A stretch of 64,000 bases of DNA from Sphingomonas sp. LaA6.9 (lineage in GTDB: Bacteria; Pseudomonadota; Alphaproteobacteria; Sphingomonadales; Sphingomonadaceae), in assembly GCF_022601895.1 (NCBI RefSeq), contig NZ_JAKVIO010000006.1, forward strand, positions 62,001-126,000, given 5' to 3'. The stretch's first letter is position 1; each line of letters starts with the position of its first letter. Below are positions 34,117 to 41,754 of this stretch, piece by piece. Both the position numbers and the translations under genes were made by a program. The notes under the pieces were generated by a model. That model saw only the letters and a program-made list of their open reading frames with translations. It ran no database searches and had not been told where the DNA came from.

Positions 34117-34248
34117 CAAATGCCGCTTTGCGCAGCGCTCGACGCTGTGCGGTGCATTCGCACCAACCACGGAATTCTTACCGCCTTGCGCCACGCAACC
34201 TGCTGAAGTTAATGTCCCGCCGACAGATCGGAACGAGGGCGCGCGCCT

Positions 34249-35844
34249 ATGATCGATCCGCAGCAATCGCACGCATGGCTCGTCGGCGGCGGCATTTCGT
34301 CGCTGGCTGCGGCGGTCTTCCTCATTCGCGACGCAGGCGTGCCCGGACCGCATGTGCATGTCCTGGAGGAAAGCACGATCGCGGGGGGCGCGCTCGACGG
34401 CGCAATGTCTCCTGCGCAGCGCGGATATGTCACGCGTGGCGGCCGCATGTTCGAGGAAGAAGCGTATGACACGCTGTGGAACCTGCTCGAAACGATACCC
34501 TCGCTCGACGATCCGGCGCTTAGCGTTCGCGAAGAGATCCTTTCATTCAACGAGCAGGTGAAGACCGAATCGCGCGCGCGGCTGGTGGCGCGCGGACCGA
34601 ATATCGTCAACGCGCGCGCGTTCGGCTTTGACCTTCAGGACCGTGTCGCGATGATGCGGCTGATGACCACGCCCGAGCAACTGCTCGGCACGCGCCGGAT
34701 CGACGAGATTTTCTCGGCGCATTTCCTGGCATCCAACTTCTGGCAGATGTGGCGAACCACCTTTGCTTTCCAGAACTGGCACAGCGCGGTGGAACTGCGG
34801 CGCTATTTCCTGCGCTTTGCCCGGGAATTCTCGCATCTGAACACGCTCTCGGGCGTAAGGCGGACGCGGTACAACCAGTATGATTCGATGGTGCGCCCGA
34901 TTCAGCGCTGGCTGGAGGCGCAGGGCGTCGATGTGCGCTTCGGCGCGCGCGTGGTCGATATCGACCTGACCCAGATCGAGCCTGCATATCGACGCATCAC
35001 GCGCCTGCATATCGAAACCGCAGCGGGACCGGCGGCAATCGAACTGGACGACCAGGACACCGCGTTCATCACTATCGGGTCAATCACCGCGGACGCGTGT
35101 TACGCCGGCAATGACAGCGTGCCCGATCTCGTCCGCGATCGACGTGGCGGTTCCTGGCGGCTCTGGGAGACGCTGGCGATGAAGTCCGGCGATTTCGGAC
35201 GTCCCTCGGTATACTTCGGCAATATCGAGGAGAACAAGTGGGAGTCCTTCACGCTCACCATGCATGGCGATGCATTGTTGCGGCGTATCGTCGCATTCTC
35301 GGGCAATGAGCCCGGCACCGGCGCCCTGATGTCCTTCGTCGATTCTGCGTGGCTGCTGTCGATTGTGGTGCCCTGTCAGCCGCACTTTCTCGATATGCCG
35401 CCGGATACCTTCACGCTCTGGGGGTACGGGCTCCACATCGACATGCCCGGGGATTTCGTCAAAAAGCCGATGTCGCAATGCACCGGGCATGAGATACTGA
35501 GCGAGCTGGTACACCATCTGGGCTTCGAGGCTGCGCTCGACGAGATCCGCGCGAACACCGACGTCACCACCGCGATGCTCCCCTATGCGTCCTCGCTGTT
35601 CAGCTGCCGCGCGCTGGGCGACAGGCCGTTGGTGGTGCCCGAAGGGGCGCGCAACTTCGCGTTCCTGGGACAGTTCACGGAGATGCCCGTCGATGTCGTC
35701 TTCACCGTCGAATACTCGGTCCAGGGCGCCATGCACGCGGTCTACACGCTCTACCGCCCCGACGACCTTCCGCCGGTCCGGCATACGGGTCTGGAGCCCG
35801 GCGTCGCCTGGAATGCGCTGCAAACGCTCTTCCTGCGACGATAG
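34249..35844 (+). CDS. ohyA: Oleate hydratase (FAD-dependent)
   Basis: A 531-residue member of the 67-kDa myosin-cross-reactive antigen family, which adds water to the cis-9 double bond of unsaturated fatty acids to form 10-hydroxy acids. The FAD-binding motif VGGGISSLAAAVFLIRD opens the protein, and SGVRRTRYNQYDSMVRPIQ, ITADACYAGND and GQFTEMPVDVVFTVEYSVQ are family landmarks. The loop is RGGRM (63-67); most members have Glu where Met67 stands, and Met is known in the monomeric Rhodococcus-type subgroup. Soluble and probably membrane-peripheral. It has GAGGG about 9 nt before ATG and points away from the pho operon. Confidence 0.93.
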   Translation: MIDPQQSHAWLVGGGISSLAAAVFLIRDAGVPGPHVHVLEESTIAGGALDGAMSPAQRGYVTRGGRMFEEEAYDTLWNLLETIPSLDDPALSVREEILSFNEQVKTESRARLVARGPNIVNARAFGFDLQDRVAMMRLMTTPEQLLGTRRIDEIFSAHFLASNFWQMWRTTFAFQNWHSAVELRRYFLRFAREFSHLNTLSGVRRTRYNQYDSMVRPIQRWLEAQGVDVRFGARVVDIDLTQIEPAYRRITRLHIETAAGPAAIELDDQDTAFITIGSITADACYAGNDSVPDLVRDRRGGSWRLWETLAMKSGDFGRPSVYFGNIEENKWESFTLTMHGDALLRRIVAFSGNEPGTGALMSFVDSAWLLSIVVPCQPHFLDMPPDTFTLWGYGLHIDMPGDFVKKPMSQCTGHEILSELVHHLGFEAALDEIRANTDVTTAMLPYASSLFSCRALGDRPLVVPEGARNFAFLGQFTEMPVDVVFTVEYSVQGAMHAVYTLYRPDDLPPVRHTGLEPGVAWNALQTLFLRR

Positions 35845-35937
35845 GAGGCTGCCTCGTCAGGCGGATAGATAGTTAATCGCGTCGCTTCGCCCAAGGTTTA
35901 CGAATATGTAAGCGGGATCGGGCGAAAAGGGCGTGAT

Positions 35938-36342
35938 ATGAGCAAGATCGACAGGCAACAGGACGAAGGTCCAGGCATAGCGACGCGTCGCCAGACGCTG
36001 ATGCTTGGCGCCGTCGCGGCATCGGCGGTCGTCTCGATCCGCCCGGCGCTCGCGCAGGCGACCGGATCGGTGCTCAACTGCGACATTCCCGTTCCCGAAG
36101 CCGGGCGCGCAGGGCATCACATCGCGGCCGACGGCAGTCTCGTCCCGCGCGATACGCCCGGCGCCTTCGCGCCGGCGCCGCGGCCGTTCACGGGCGAAGA
36201 GGTGAAGGCGGCGCTCGACGGGCGCTCGCTTCCGGGCACCACCATGGAACAGAGCCAGGCCTATACCAACTATATCCGCCGGCTTCAGCACGGGATGAGC
36301 GGCTTTACCTGCTATGCCTCGCTGCAGAACCCGCGGGGCTGA
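35938..36342 (+). CDS. Tat-exported 134-aa protein heading the HPr-rel-A cassette, possible substrate
   Basis: No known family is recognised. The N-terminus carries a twin-arginine signal (TRRQTLML, residues 16-23, then an Ala-rich helix ending ALAQA near 41), so a folded or modified protein is exported. The mature part of about 93 residues has two cysteines (Cys48 in VLNCDIP, Cys125 in FTCYAS), a central Pro-rich stretch and a helix around QAYTNYIRRLQHG. It is followed after 9 bp by the PqqD-like gene, which overlaps the kinase gene, so it leads a four-gene operon. Position and export before folding-dependent modification make it a candidate substrate of the cassette. That is inference. Confidence 0.75.
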   Translation: MSKIDRQQDEGPGIATRRQTLMLGAVAASAVVSIRPALAQATGSVLNCDIPVPEAGRAGHHIAADGSLVPRDTPGAFAPAPRPFTGEEVKAALDGRSLPGTTMEQSQAYTNYIRRLQHGMSGFTCYASLQNPRG

Positions 36343-36351
36343 CATCTTGCC

Positions 36352-36630
36352 ATGCCCGGCCCCGTATATCGCGCCGAGCCGGCCAGGCATCTGTGTCGCG
36401 TTTCGCTCGACACGCTCGACCTGATCTATCATCGCGCGTCGGGCATCACGCATGTCGTGGCCGAGCCTGTGCCGCAAATCCTTGCCGCGCTTGAACGAGG
36501 GCAGGCCGATGCCGCGGAGGTCGCCCGGCGGCTGGCGGCGACGCACGACATAGACCCGCGCGAGGCCGAACCGGTCGTGGCGGCGCGGTTGGCTGAACTG
36601 GAGGCCGTCGGACTGGTCGTGCGGGCATGA
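36352..36630 (+). CDS. PqqD-family protein, HPr-rel-A system
   Basis: A 92-residue PqqD-like protein. The core is a winged-helix-like RiPP-recognition fold: LDTLDLIYHRASGITHVVAEP, then VPQILAALE, a helical segment with VARRLAATHDID and EAEPVVAARLAELEAVGLVV. In PqqD and lasso B1 proteins this fold binds the leader of a peptide substrate and presents it to enzymes. Members in this genomic setting are annotated as HPr-rel-A system PqqD proteins (named from memory). Its stop overlaps the kinase ATG (ATGA). It has no catalytic residues, as expected for a carrier. Confidence 0.88.
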   Translation: MPGPVYRAEPARHLCRVSLDTLDLIYHRASGITHVVAEPVPQILAALERGQADAAEVARRLAATHDIDPREAEPVVAARLAELEAVGLVVRA

Positions 36631-37493
36631 AGCATCAATTTGATGTTCGCATCGGCCCGGTGGGATTTCGTGTCGGCTCGGCCTGGCCGCAGCCCATCGC
36701 CCGGCTCGCCACGCTGTACGCCGGCTATCCCGCGCCCGAAGACGGGATTGCCGATTTCACGGTACGGCTCGAGCCCGAACGCCCCTGGCGGCGCTGGGTG
36801 CGTCCGTCGATCGCGATAAGCGGCGACTTCATGCTTCCCGACGCCGCGCCGCTTTCGCTGGCGCATGGCCTGCTCGCCGCCGAAATGGGCATGAACCTGC
36901 AAATCGCGCTGGGGCAGCGCCGTTACCTGCTGCTGCATGCATCCGCGGTCGAGCGCGATGGGCGCGCGTTGCTGATGACGGGGCATTCGGGGGCGGGCAA
37001 GTCGACGCTGGCGGCCTTGCTCGGCGAGCGCGGATGGCGCTTCATGGGCGACGAGTTTGCGCTCCTCGATCCCGTGACGGGATTGATCCATGCGTTTCCG
37101 CGCCTCGTGAGCCTCAAAAATGGCGCGATCGCGGCGATGGAAAAGGAAGCCGCCGACGATCGCTTCGGACCGCGCCTTACGGGAACCCCAAAGGGTGATA
37201 TCCGTCATCTGCGTCCCAATGGCCGTGCGGTGGCCGAAATGGCGGTGCCTGCGAAGCCTGCGCTGATCCTGTTTCCCCGCTTCGGCTTTGACGCCGCCGA
37301 CCGGACGATGGGCGCAAGCGAGGTCTTCGTCCGGCTGACCCAGGCTTCGACCAATTATGTGGCGCTGGGCGAGGCCGGATTCGATGCCCTGTCGACGCTG
37401 GTGCGCCGCGTTCCCGCGCGCGCCATCGACTATCCCGACGCTGCGACTGCGCTTGGGCTGGTGGAAATGCTCTGGGCCGAGCTGGTCCGATGA
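36627..37493 (+). CDS. HprK-related kinase A
   Basis: A 288-residue relative of HPr serine kinase/phosphorylase. The N-terminal domain differs from HprK. The kinase core has Walker A GHSGAGKST (119-127), the HASAVERDG strand before it, and GDEFALLD (141-148) matching the HprK acid that activates the serine. True HprK has a C-terminal hexamer tail that is not evident here. Related HprK-like kinases in lasso-peptide clusters phosphorylate a C-terminal Ser of the precursor, so a peptide or protein Ser/Thr is the likely target. The gene overlaps both neighbours by 4 bp, so expression is tightly coupled with the PqqD-like protein and the nucleotidyltransferase. Confidence 0.88.
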   Translation: MKHQFDVRIGPVGFRVGSAWPQPIARLATLYAGYPAPEDGIADFTVRLEPERPWRRWVRPSIAISGDFMLPDAAPLSLAHGLLAAEMGMNLQIALGQRRYLLLHASAVERDGRALLMTGHSGAGKSTLAALLGERGWRFMGDEFALLDPVTGLIHAFPRLVSLKNGAIAAMEKEAADDRFGPRLTGTPKGDIRHLRPNGRAVAEMAVPAKPALILFPRFGFDAADRTMGASEVFVRLTQASTNYVALGEAGFDALSTLVRRVPARAIDYPDAATALGLVEMLWAELVR

Positions 37494-38494
37494 TGGATGC
37501 GATGTCACTCGTACGTGCGCTGCGCGATCCGATGTCGGCATGCCAGCTGGATGCACAGGGCTGGACCGGGCTGATCGCGGTCGCGCGCGCCGAACAGATG
37601 ATCGGCACGCTGGCGCATCGACTGAAGGGAATTCCGATGCCCGACGCGGCGGCGCGCATATTGGCAGATGCGCGCTTGTCCGCCGAGCATTGGCGTCGTG
37701 CTGCGCTGTGGGAGGCGGAGGCGGCGCGCCGCGCGCTGGAGCCGCTCGGCTGTCCGGTCATTCTGCTCAAGGGCACCGCCTTCGTTGCCGCCGGGCTTGA
37801 TGCGGGGCGGGGGCGTGCGATCGGCGATCTCGACATTCTGGTGCCGCGCGACCGGCTGGACGAGGTCGAGCATGCGCTGCTGGAAACGGGGTGGGAATGG
37901 GTGAAGCCCGATGCCTATGACGACGCCTATTACCGGCGCTGGATGCACGAGCTGCCGCCGCTTATTCACCGCGAACGCGACCGCATGATCGATGTCCATC
38001 ACACCATATTGCCACCGACCGCGAGGATCACGCCCGACGTCGGAGCACTGATCGCGGACAGCGTTCCGCTCGGGAGCGGGCTTCGCGCGCTCTCGCCGCC
38101 CGACATGATCTGCCACGCCGTGATCCATCTCTTCGCCGACGGCGATCTTTCCGGCGGGCTGAGGAATCTGTGGGACATCGACCGGCTCTTGCGCGAGTAT
38201 CGCGACGATGCTTCGGTCTGGGAAGCGCTGCCGCACCGCGCGACGCGTCATGGCATCACAAGGGAGTTCGAGCGCGCCATGCGCCTTGCCGAACGGCTCT
38301 TCGGTTCGCCGATGCCCATCGCGCCAAAAAGCCATGCGCTCGACGCATTCTATGCCCGGCGCCTCACCGCGCGCGACGGATGGGGGCGCGAGACGCGCAA
38401 GGCGCTGCGTTTCGCGTTCTACGTCAGATCGCACTGGCGACGCATGCCGCCGCTCATGCTGGCCCGGCATTTGTGGATCAAGTCCCGGCGCTGA
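37490..38494 (+). CDS. Nucleotidyltransferase family protein (NTP_transf_5 type)
   Basis: A 334-residue protein of the uncharacterised nucleotidyltransferase group. LLKGTAFVAAGL (92-103) and GDLDILV (112-118, Asp113 and Asp115) form the polymerase-beta-like active site; a second region, RDRMIDVHHTILP, offers a further Asp. The C-terminal half is helical. Members accompany HprK-like kinases in several lasso-peptide loci and in HPr-rel-A cassettes, where they may transfer a nucleotide or sugar-phosphate group to the phosphorylated substrate; the reaction is unproven here. The ATG overlaps the kinase stop (ATGA). The gene ends only 6 bp from the convergent peptidase gene. Confidence 0.85.
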   Translation: MMDAMSLVRALRDPMSACQLDAQGWTGLIAVARAEQMIGTLAHRLKGIPMPDAAARILADARLSAEHWRRAALWEAEAARRALEPLGCPVILLKGTAFVAAGLDAGRGRAIGDLDILVPRDRLDEVEHALLETGWEWVKPDAYDDAYYRRWMHELPPLIHRERDRMIDVHHTILPPTARITPDVGALIADSVPLGSGLRALSPPDMICHAVIHLFADGDLSGGLRNLWDIDRLLREYRDDASVWEALPHRATRHGITREFERAMRLAERLFGSPMPIAPKSHALDAFYARRLTARDGWGRETRKALRFAFYVRSHWRRMPPLMLARHLWIKSRR

Positions 38495-38500
38495 GCAGGT

Positions 38501-39448
38501 TCAGCGTCCCCGATCATTCCAGTCGCTATGCTCGGTCGTCGTCGCGACGCGCAGCGGCGCAAGCGGCCGCTTGACCGGGTAGCCGTGAAGCCAGGCGCGC
38601 CCCGCGGCGAAGCTCATGACGGGGAAATAGTCGGGCACCAGGCCGGATTCGCGCACCTCGTTGGTCGTGCTGTCGAGCACGAGAAACCTGCCGCCCTCAC
38701 GCACGGCGAGGATCGCGTGATCGCTGCGTCGCGCGCCGTCGCGGACCAGCACCAGGAAAAGATCCTCGGCGCGAAATCCCATGCTGGCCAGCAGCGCCAT
38801 CTTGGCGATCGCATAATCCTCGCAATCGCCACGTCCACGCGTCAGCGTGACAGCCGCCGGCGACCAGAGATCTGGCCGGCCATCCAGCGACTGATCGCTG
38901 GCATAACCCAGATGGTCATTCACCCAGCGGCTGACATGTTCGAGCTGGCCGGTGCGATCCATCCGCCTTGCCTGCGCGAGCGCCGACGACCACGGGCCGC
39001 CGCCAGCCAGCGTCGTGGGACTCAGCTTGCGCAGGCGCGCATCAAAGGGCGTGTGATGAACGGGGATCGCGACCGATCCGAATATGGCGGGACCGCCCGA
39101 TGCATCGAAGGCCGCGGCATCGTCATGGTGTCGAACGGGCGCGCCGCGTTCTGCAGCGGCTCGGCATGGTTCAGCTGCGTTCTGCGCCGCCGATTGCTGT
39201 CGTGCGATCATCTCGGAAAAACGGTTGCCACAGGCGGGCTCGTCGGAATCGCCCGGATGCGCGGCCACGGAGGTCAGCAGCAATATGACCCAAATCGTTC
39301 CGCAAGCGAACCATCTGAGGCGGAATTTTGGGCGGATTGTCGATGGTGCAATATTGGACAAGTGACGATTGCGCGTCGCGCTGACTTGCGAGCGCCAGTC
39401 ATGCGAACATGACGCTTCGGGCCTTTCGGGGAAATTGCCGATGTACAT
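38501..39448 (-). CDS. Transglutaminase-like cysteine peptidase (BTLCP family)
   Basis: A 315-residue protein with a basic N-terminus, one membrane helix at about 46-63 (TIWVILLLTSVAAHPG) and a C-terminal papain-like domain. The catalytic triad is visible: Cys209 in RGRGDCEDYA, His244 in SDHAILAV and Asp259 in LVLDSTT. BTLCP proteins such as LapG cut periplasmic protein linkers. No lapD or adhesin gene is next to it; instead it converges on the HPr-rel-A operon, so it may process the exported partner. The start at 39448 has GGAG 9 nt upstream; an ATG at 39454 is too close to that site. Confidence 0.87.
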   Translation of the reverse strand: MYIGNFPERPEASCSHDWRSQVSATRNRHLSNIAPSTIRPKFRLRWFACGTIWVILLLTSVAAHPGDSDEPACGNRFSEMIARQQSAAQNAAEPCRAAAERGAPVRHHDDAAAFDASGGPAIFGSVAIPVHHTPFDARLRKLSPTTLAGGGPWSSALAQARRMDRTGQLEHVSRWVNDHLGYASDQSLDGRPDLWSPAAVTLTRGRGDCEDYAIAKMALLASMGFRAEDLFLVLVRDGARRSDHAILAVREGGRFLVLDSTTNEVRESGLVPDYFPVMSFAAGRAWLHGYPVKRPLAPLRVATTTEHSDWNDRGR

Positions 39449-39643
39449 CGGCATTTACTCCCTAACGAGTATGCATCCCCGCCCGAAGCTTTCGTTCGAC
39501 AACATTATTACTAAAGTGACACAATATGTACAACTATAATTATAGATTAATACGGCTTTGCACTTTACCTATTGCGCAAATATGCACCTAACATTTGGCG
39601 GGGCGGCCCACCGTTTCGGGAAGTTTGGCCGCGCGGATCGGGG
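39449..39643. other. AT-rich intergenic region, promoter of the cysteine peptidase
   Basis: This stretch is strikingly AT-rich for the genome. It contains the 12-bp palindrome CTATAATTATAG (39534-39545), which offers a TATAAT on both strands, and an AATAAT on the minus strand 18 bp after TTGTAC. A perfect 16-bp palindrome GCCGATGTACATCGGC (39437-39452) covers the peptidase start codon. Promoter function is inferred; no gene is seen. Confidence 0.45.
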
Positions 39644-40315
39644 TCAGCCGAGCCGTTCGAGCGTGGGGATCAGGCAATCATAATGGTCGATGATCGCATC
39701 GGCGCCGAGTTCTTCGACGGGGTGGGTCAGAAATCCGAACGAGACGGCTATGGACGGGATTCCGGCATTCCTTGCGGCCATCACATCATAGATCGAGTCG
39801 CCGACAAATGCGGCACGGCCGCCGCCGGCGCGCGCGATCATTTCATGGATCGGCATGGCCGAAGGCTTGGCATTGCCCTTGCCCATGGTATCGCCGCCGA
39901 TCAGCGCGTCAAAACGATCGCGAAGGCCGAGATCGGACAGCAGCTTCTCGGCGAAATGCTCAAACTTGTTCGTGCAGACGGCCAGCTTGACGCCCATCGC
40001 GGCGAGCCGGTCCAGCGCGTCGATCATGCCGGGAAAGGCGACCGTGCCGCCGGACAGATTCTGCTCATAATAAGCGAGCAAGATCCCGTAGAGCCGCTTC
40101 ATCTCGTCTTCCGGGCAGCCGCCCGTCGCTTCGAGGCCACGCTCGAGCATCCGCTTCGCACCGCCGCCGATCATGGGTTTGACTTCATCGAGCGAGAGCG
40201 CCGGGCGCCCGGCGACGCCAAGCGCATGGTTCACCGCATCGGCCAGGTCGCGGCTGGTGTCGAGAAGCGTGCCGTCGAGGTCGAAGCCGACCACGGCAAA
40301 AGGAAATTTCGTCAT
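39644..40315 (-). CDS. gph: Phosphoglycolate phosphatase-like HAD hydrolase
   Basis: A 223-residue HAD-superfamily phosphatase. Motif I is FDLDGTLLDT with nucleophile Asp12 and acid/base Asp14, motif II is AVCTNK, a conserved Lys precedes PSAMPIHEM, and motif III is VGDSIYDVMAARNAG. The helical cap type and length match Gph, which dephosphorylates 2-phosphoglycolate arising from DNA 3'-end repair or oxygenation reactions. The gene is divergent from glmU with about 80 bp between starts. Both possible starts (40315 and 40327) have weak ribosome-binding sites. A paralogue acting on another sugar phosphate cannot be excluded. Confidence 0.85.
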   Translation of the reverse strand: MTKFPFAVVGFDLDGTLLDTSRDLADAVNHALGVAGRPALSLDEVKPMIGGGAKRMLERGLEATGGCPEDEMKRLYGILLAYYEQNLSGGTVAFPGMIDALDRLAAMGVKLAVCTNKFEHFAEKLLSDLGLRDRFDALIGGDTMGKGNAKPSAMPIHEMIARAGGGRAAFVGDSIYDVMAARNAGIPSIAVSFGFLTHPVEELGADAIIDHYDCLIPTLERLG

Positions 40316-40395
40316 GGTCCGGGGCATGCCCGCTGGGGGATAGCGTTGGCAAGCCGGACGTGGCAATGCGCGCTCAGGTTCGACAAGGAGTAAGC

Positions 40396-41748
40396 ATGAG
40401 CCAGCCGCCGATTGCCGCCATCGTTCTCGCCGCCGGGCAGGGGACGCGGATGAAATCGGATCGGCACAAGGTGCTCCATCCGATCGCGGGCCATCCGATG
40501 CTTCACCATCTTCTGGCAAGCGTCGATCGGCTGCACCCCGCCGAGAAGGTCGTCGTGGTCGGCGCGGGCCGCGAGCAGGTCGAGGCCTCGCTTGCGGGGC
40601 GCGGCGTCAAGGTCGCGGTGCAGGCCGAACAGCTCGGCACCGGCCATGCCGTGCAGCAGGCCGAAGCCGCGCTTGAGGAGTTCTCGGGCGACGTCCTCAT
40701 TCTTTATGGCGATGTGCCGCTCGTGACCGCCGGGACGATGCAGCGTCTGCTCGACCGGTTGAACGCGCCCGACGCGCCGGTCGCGGTCGTGCTCGGATTC
40801 AGGCCCGCCGATCCGGGGGCCTATGGCCGCATCATCGCGGAAGAGGACGGCGTCATCCGGCGCATGGTCGAGTTCAAGGATGCGACGCCCGAGGAGCGCG
40901 GGATGACGCTCTGCAATTCGGGCCTGCTCGCGGTGCGCGCTGCCGATCTCTTCGCGCGGCTCGCGCGCGTCGGCAACGACAATGCCGCGCGCGAATATTA
41001 TCTGCCCGACATCGTGATGCTCGCCGCAGCGGACGGCCGCCGGAGCGCCGTGATCGAGGCCGACGCGTCCGAAGTGGCGGGCGTGAACAGCCGCGCCGAG
41101 CTCGCGGCGGTCGAGGCCGAATGGCAGCGCCGTCGCCGCGCCGAGGCGATGGCGGCGGGGGTTACGCTCACCGCGCCGGAGACGGTCTGGTTCGCGCACG
41201 ATACCGTCGTCGGCCGCGACGTGACGATCGCGCCCAATGTCGTCTTCGGTCCCGGGGTCCATATTGCGGACAATGTGACCATCCATGCCTTCAGCCATAT
41301 CGAGGGCGCGACGATCGAAAGCGGGGCCGAGGTTGGCCCCTATGCGCGCTTGCGGCCCGGCGCGATCCTGCGCGAAAAGGCCAAGGTCGGCAATTTCGTC
41401 GAGGTGAAGAAGGCGGAGCTTGGCATCGGCGCCAAGGCCAATCACCTCACCTATCTGGGCGATGCCAGCATCGGCGCGGGCGCCAATATCGGCGCGGGCA
41501 CGATCACGTGCAATTATGACGGCTATTTCAAGTACAAGACCGAGATCGGGGCAGGGGCGTTCATTGGGTCGAACAGCGCGCTTGTCGCGCCCGTGAAGAT
41601 CGGCGATGGCGCGATTGTCGGGGCGGGCTCGGTCATCACGCGCAATGTCGACCCTGATGCGCTGGCGCTGGGGCGCGGTGGGCAGGAAGCGAAGCCGGGC
41701 TGGGCCAGGCGGTTTCGCGACATGATGAAATCCAAGAAGGCAGGTTGA
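40396..41748 (+). CDS. glmU: Bifunctional GlcNAc-1-P uridyltransferase / GlcN-1-P acetyltransferase
   Basis: A 450-residue two-domain enzyme making UDP-GlcNAc for peptidoglycan and lipopolysaccharide. The N-terminal pyrophosphorylase has LAAGQGTRMKS (11-21) and LYGDVPLV; the C-terminal left-handed beta-helix shows hexapeptide repeats (for example IGAGANIGAGTITCNYDG) and the acetyltransferase site residues in RLRPGA and NFVEVKKAELG. The start at 40396 has AAGGAG 5 nt upstream and fits the family. glmS follows after 6 bp, so the two steps of the pathway that flank GlmM are co-expressed. Confidence 0.98.
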   Translation: MSQPPIAAIVLAAGQGTRMKSDRHKVLHPIAGHPMLHHLLASVDRLHPAEKVVVVGAGREQVEASLAGRGVKVAVQAEQLGTGHAVQQAEAALEEFSGDVLILYGDVPLVTAGTMQRLLDRLNAPDAPVAVVLGFRPADPGAYGRIIAEEDGVIRRMVEFKDATPEERGMTLCNSGLLAVRAADLFARLARVGNDNAAREYYLPDIVMLAAADGRRSAVIEADASEVAGVNSRAELAAVEAEWQRRRRAEAMAAGVTLTAPETVWFAHDTVVGRDVTIAPNVVFGPGVHIADNVTIHAFSHIEGATIESGAEVGPYARLRPGAILREKAKVGNFVEVKKAELGIGAKANHLTYLGDASIGAGANIGAGTITCNYDGYFKYKTEIGAGAFIGSNSALVAPVKIGDGAIVGAGSVITRNVDPDALALGRGGQEAKPGWARRFRDMMKSKKAG

Positions 41749-41754
41749 GCGTAT

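Noticed and set aside
38501-39448. Cysteine peptidase considered as LapG of a c-di-GMP-controlled adhesin system
   Set aside because: The family fits, but no lapD, large adhesin or type I secretion genes are nearby, and the two c-di-GMP genes are 8 kb away and lack LapD features.
39437-39452. Perfect 16-bp palindrome GCCGATGTACATCGGC at the cysteine peptidase start
   Set aside because: It lies over codons and one such palindrome is expected by chance in 64 kb, so I do not claim an operator.
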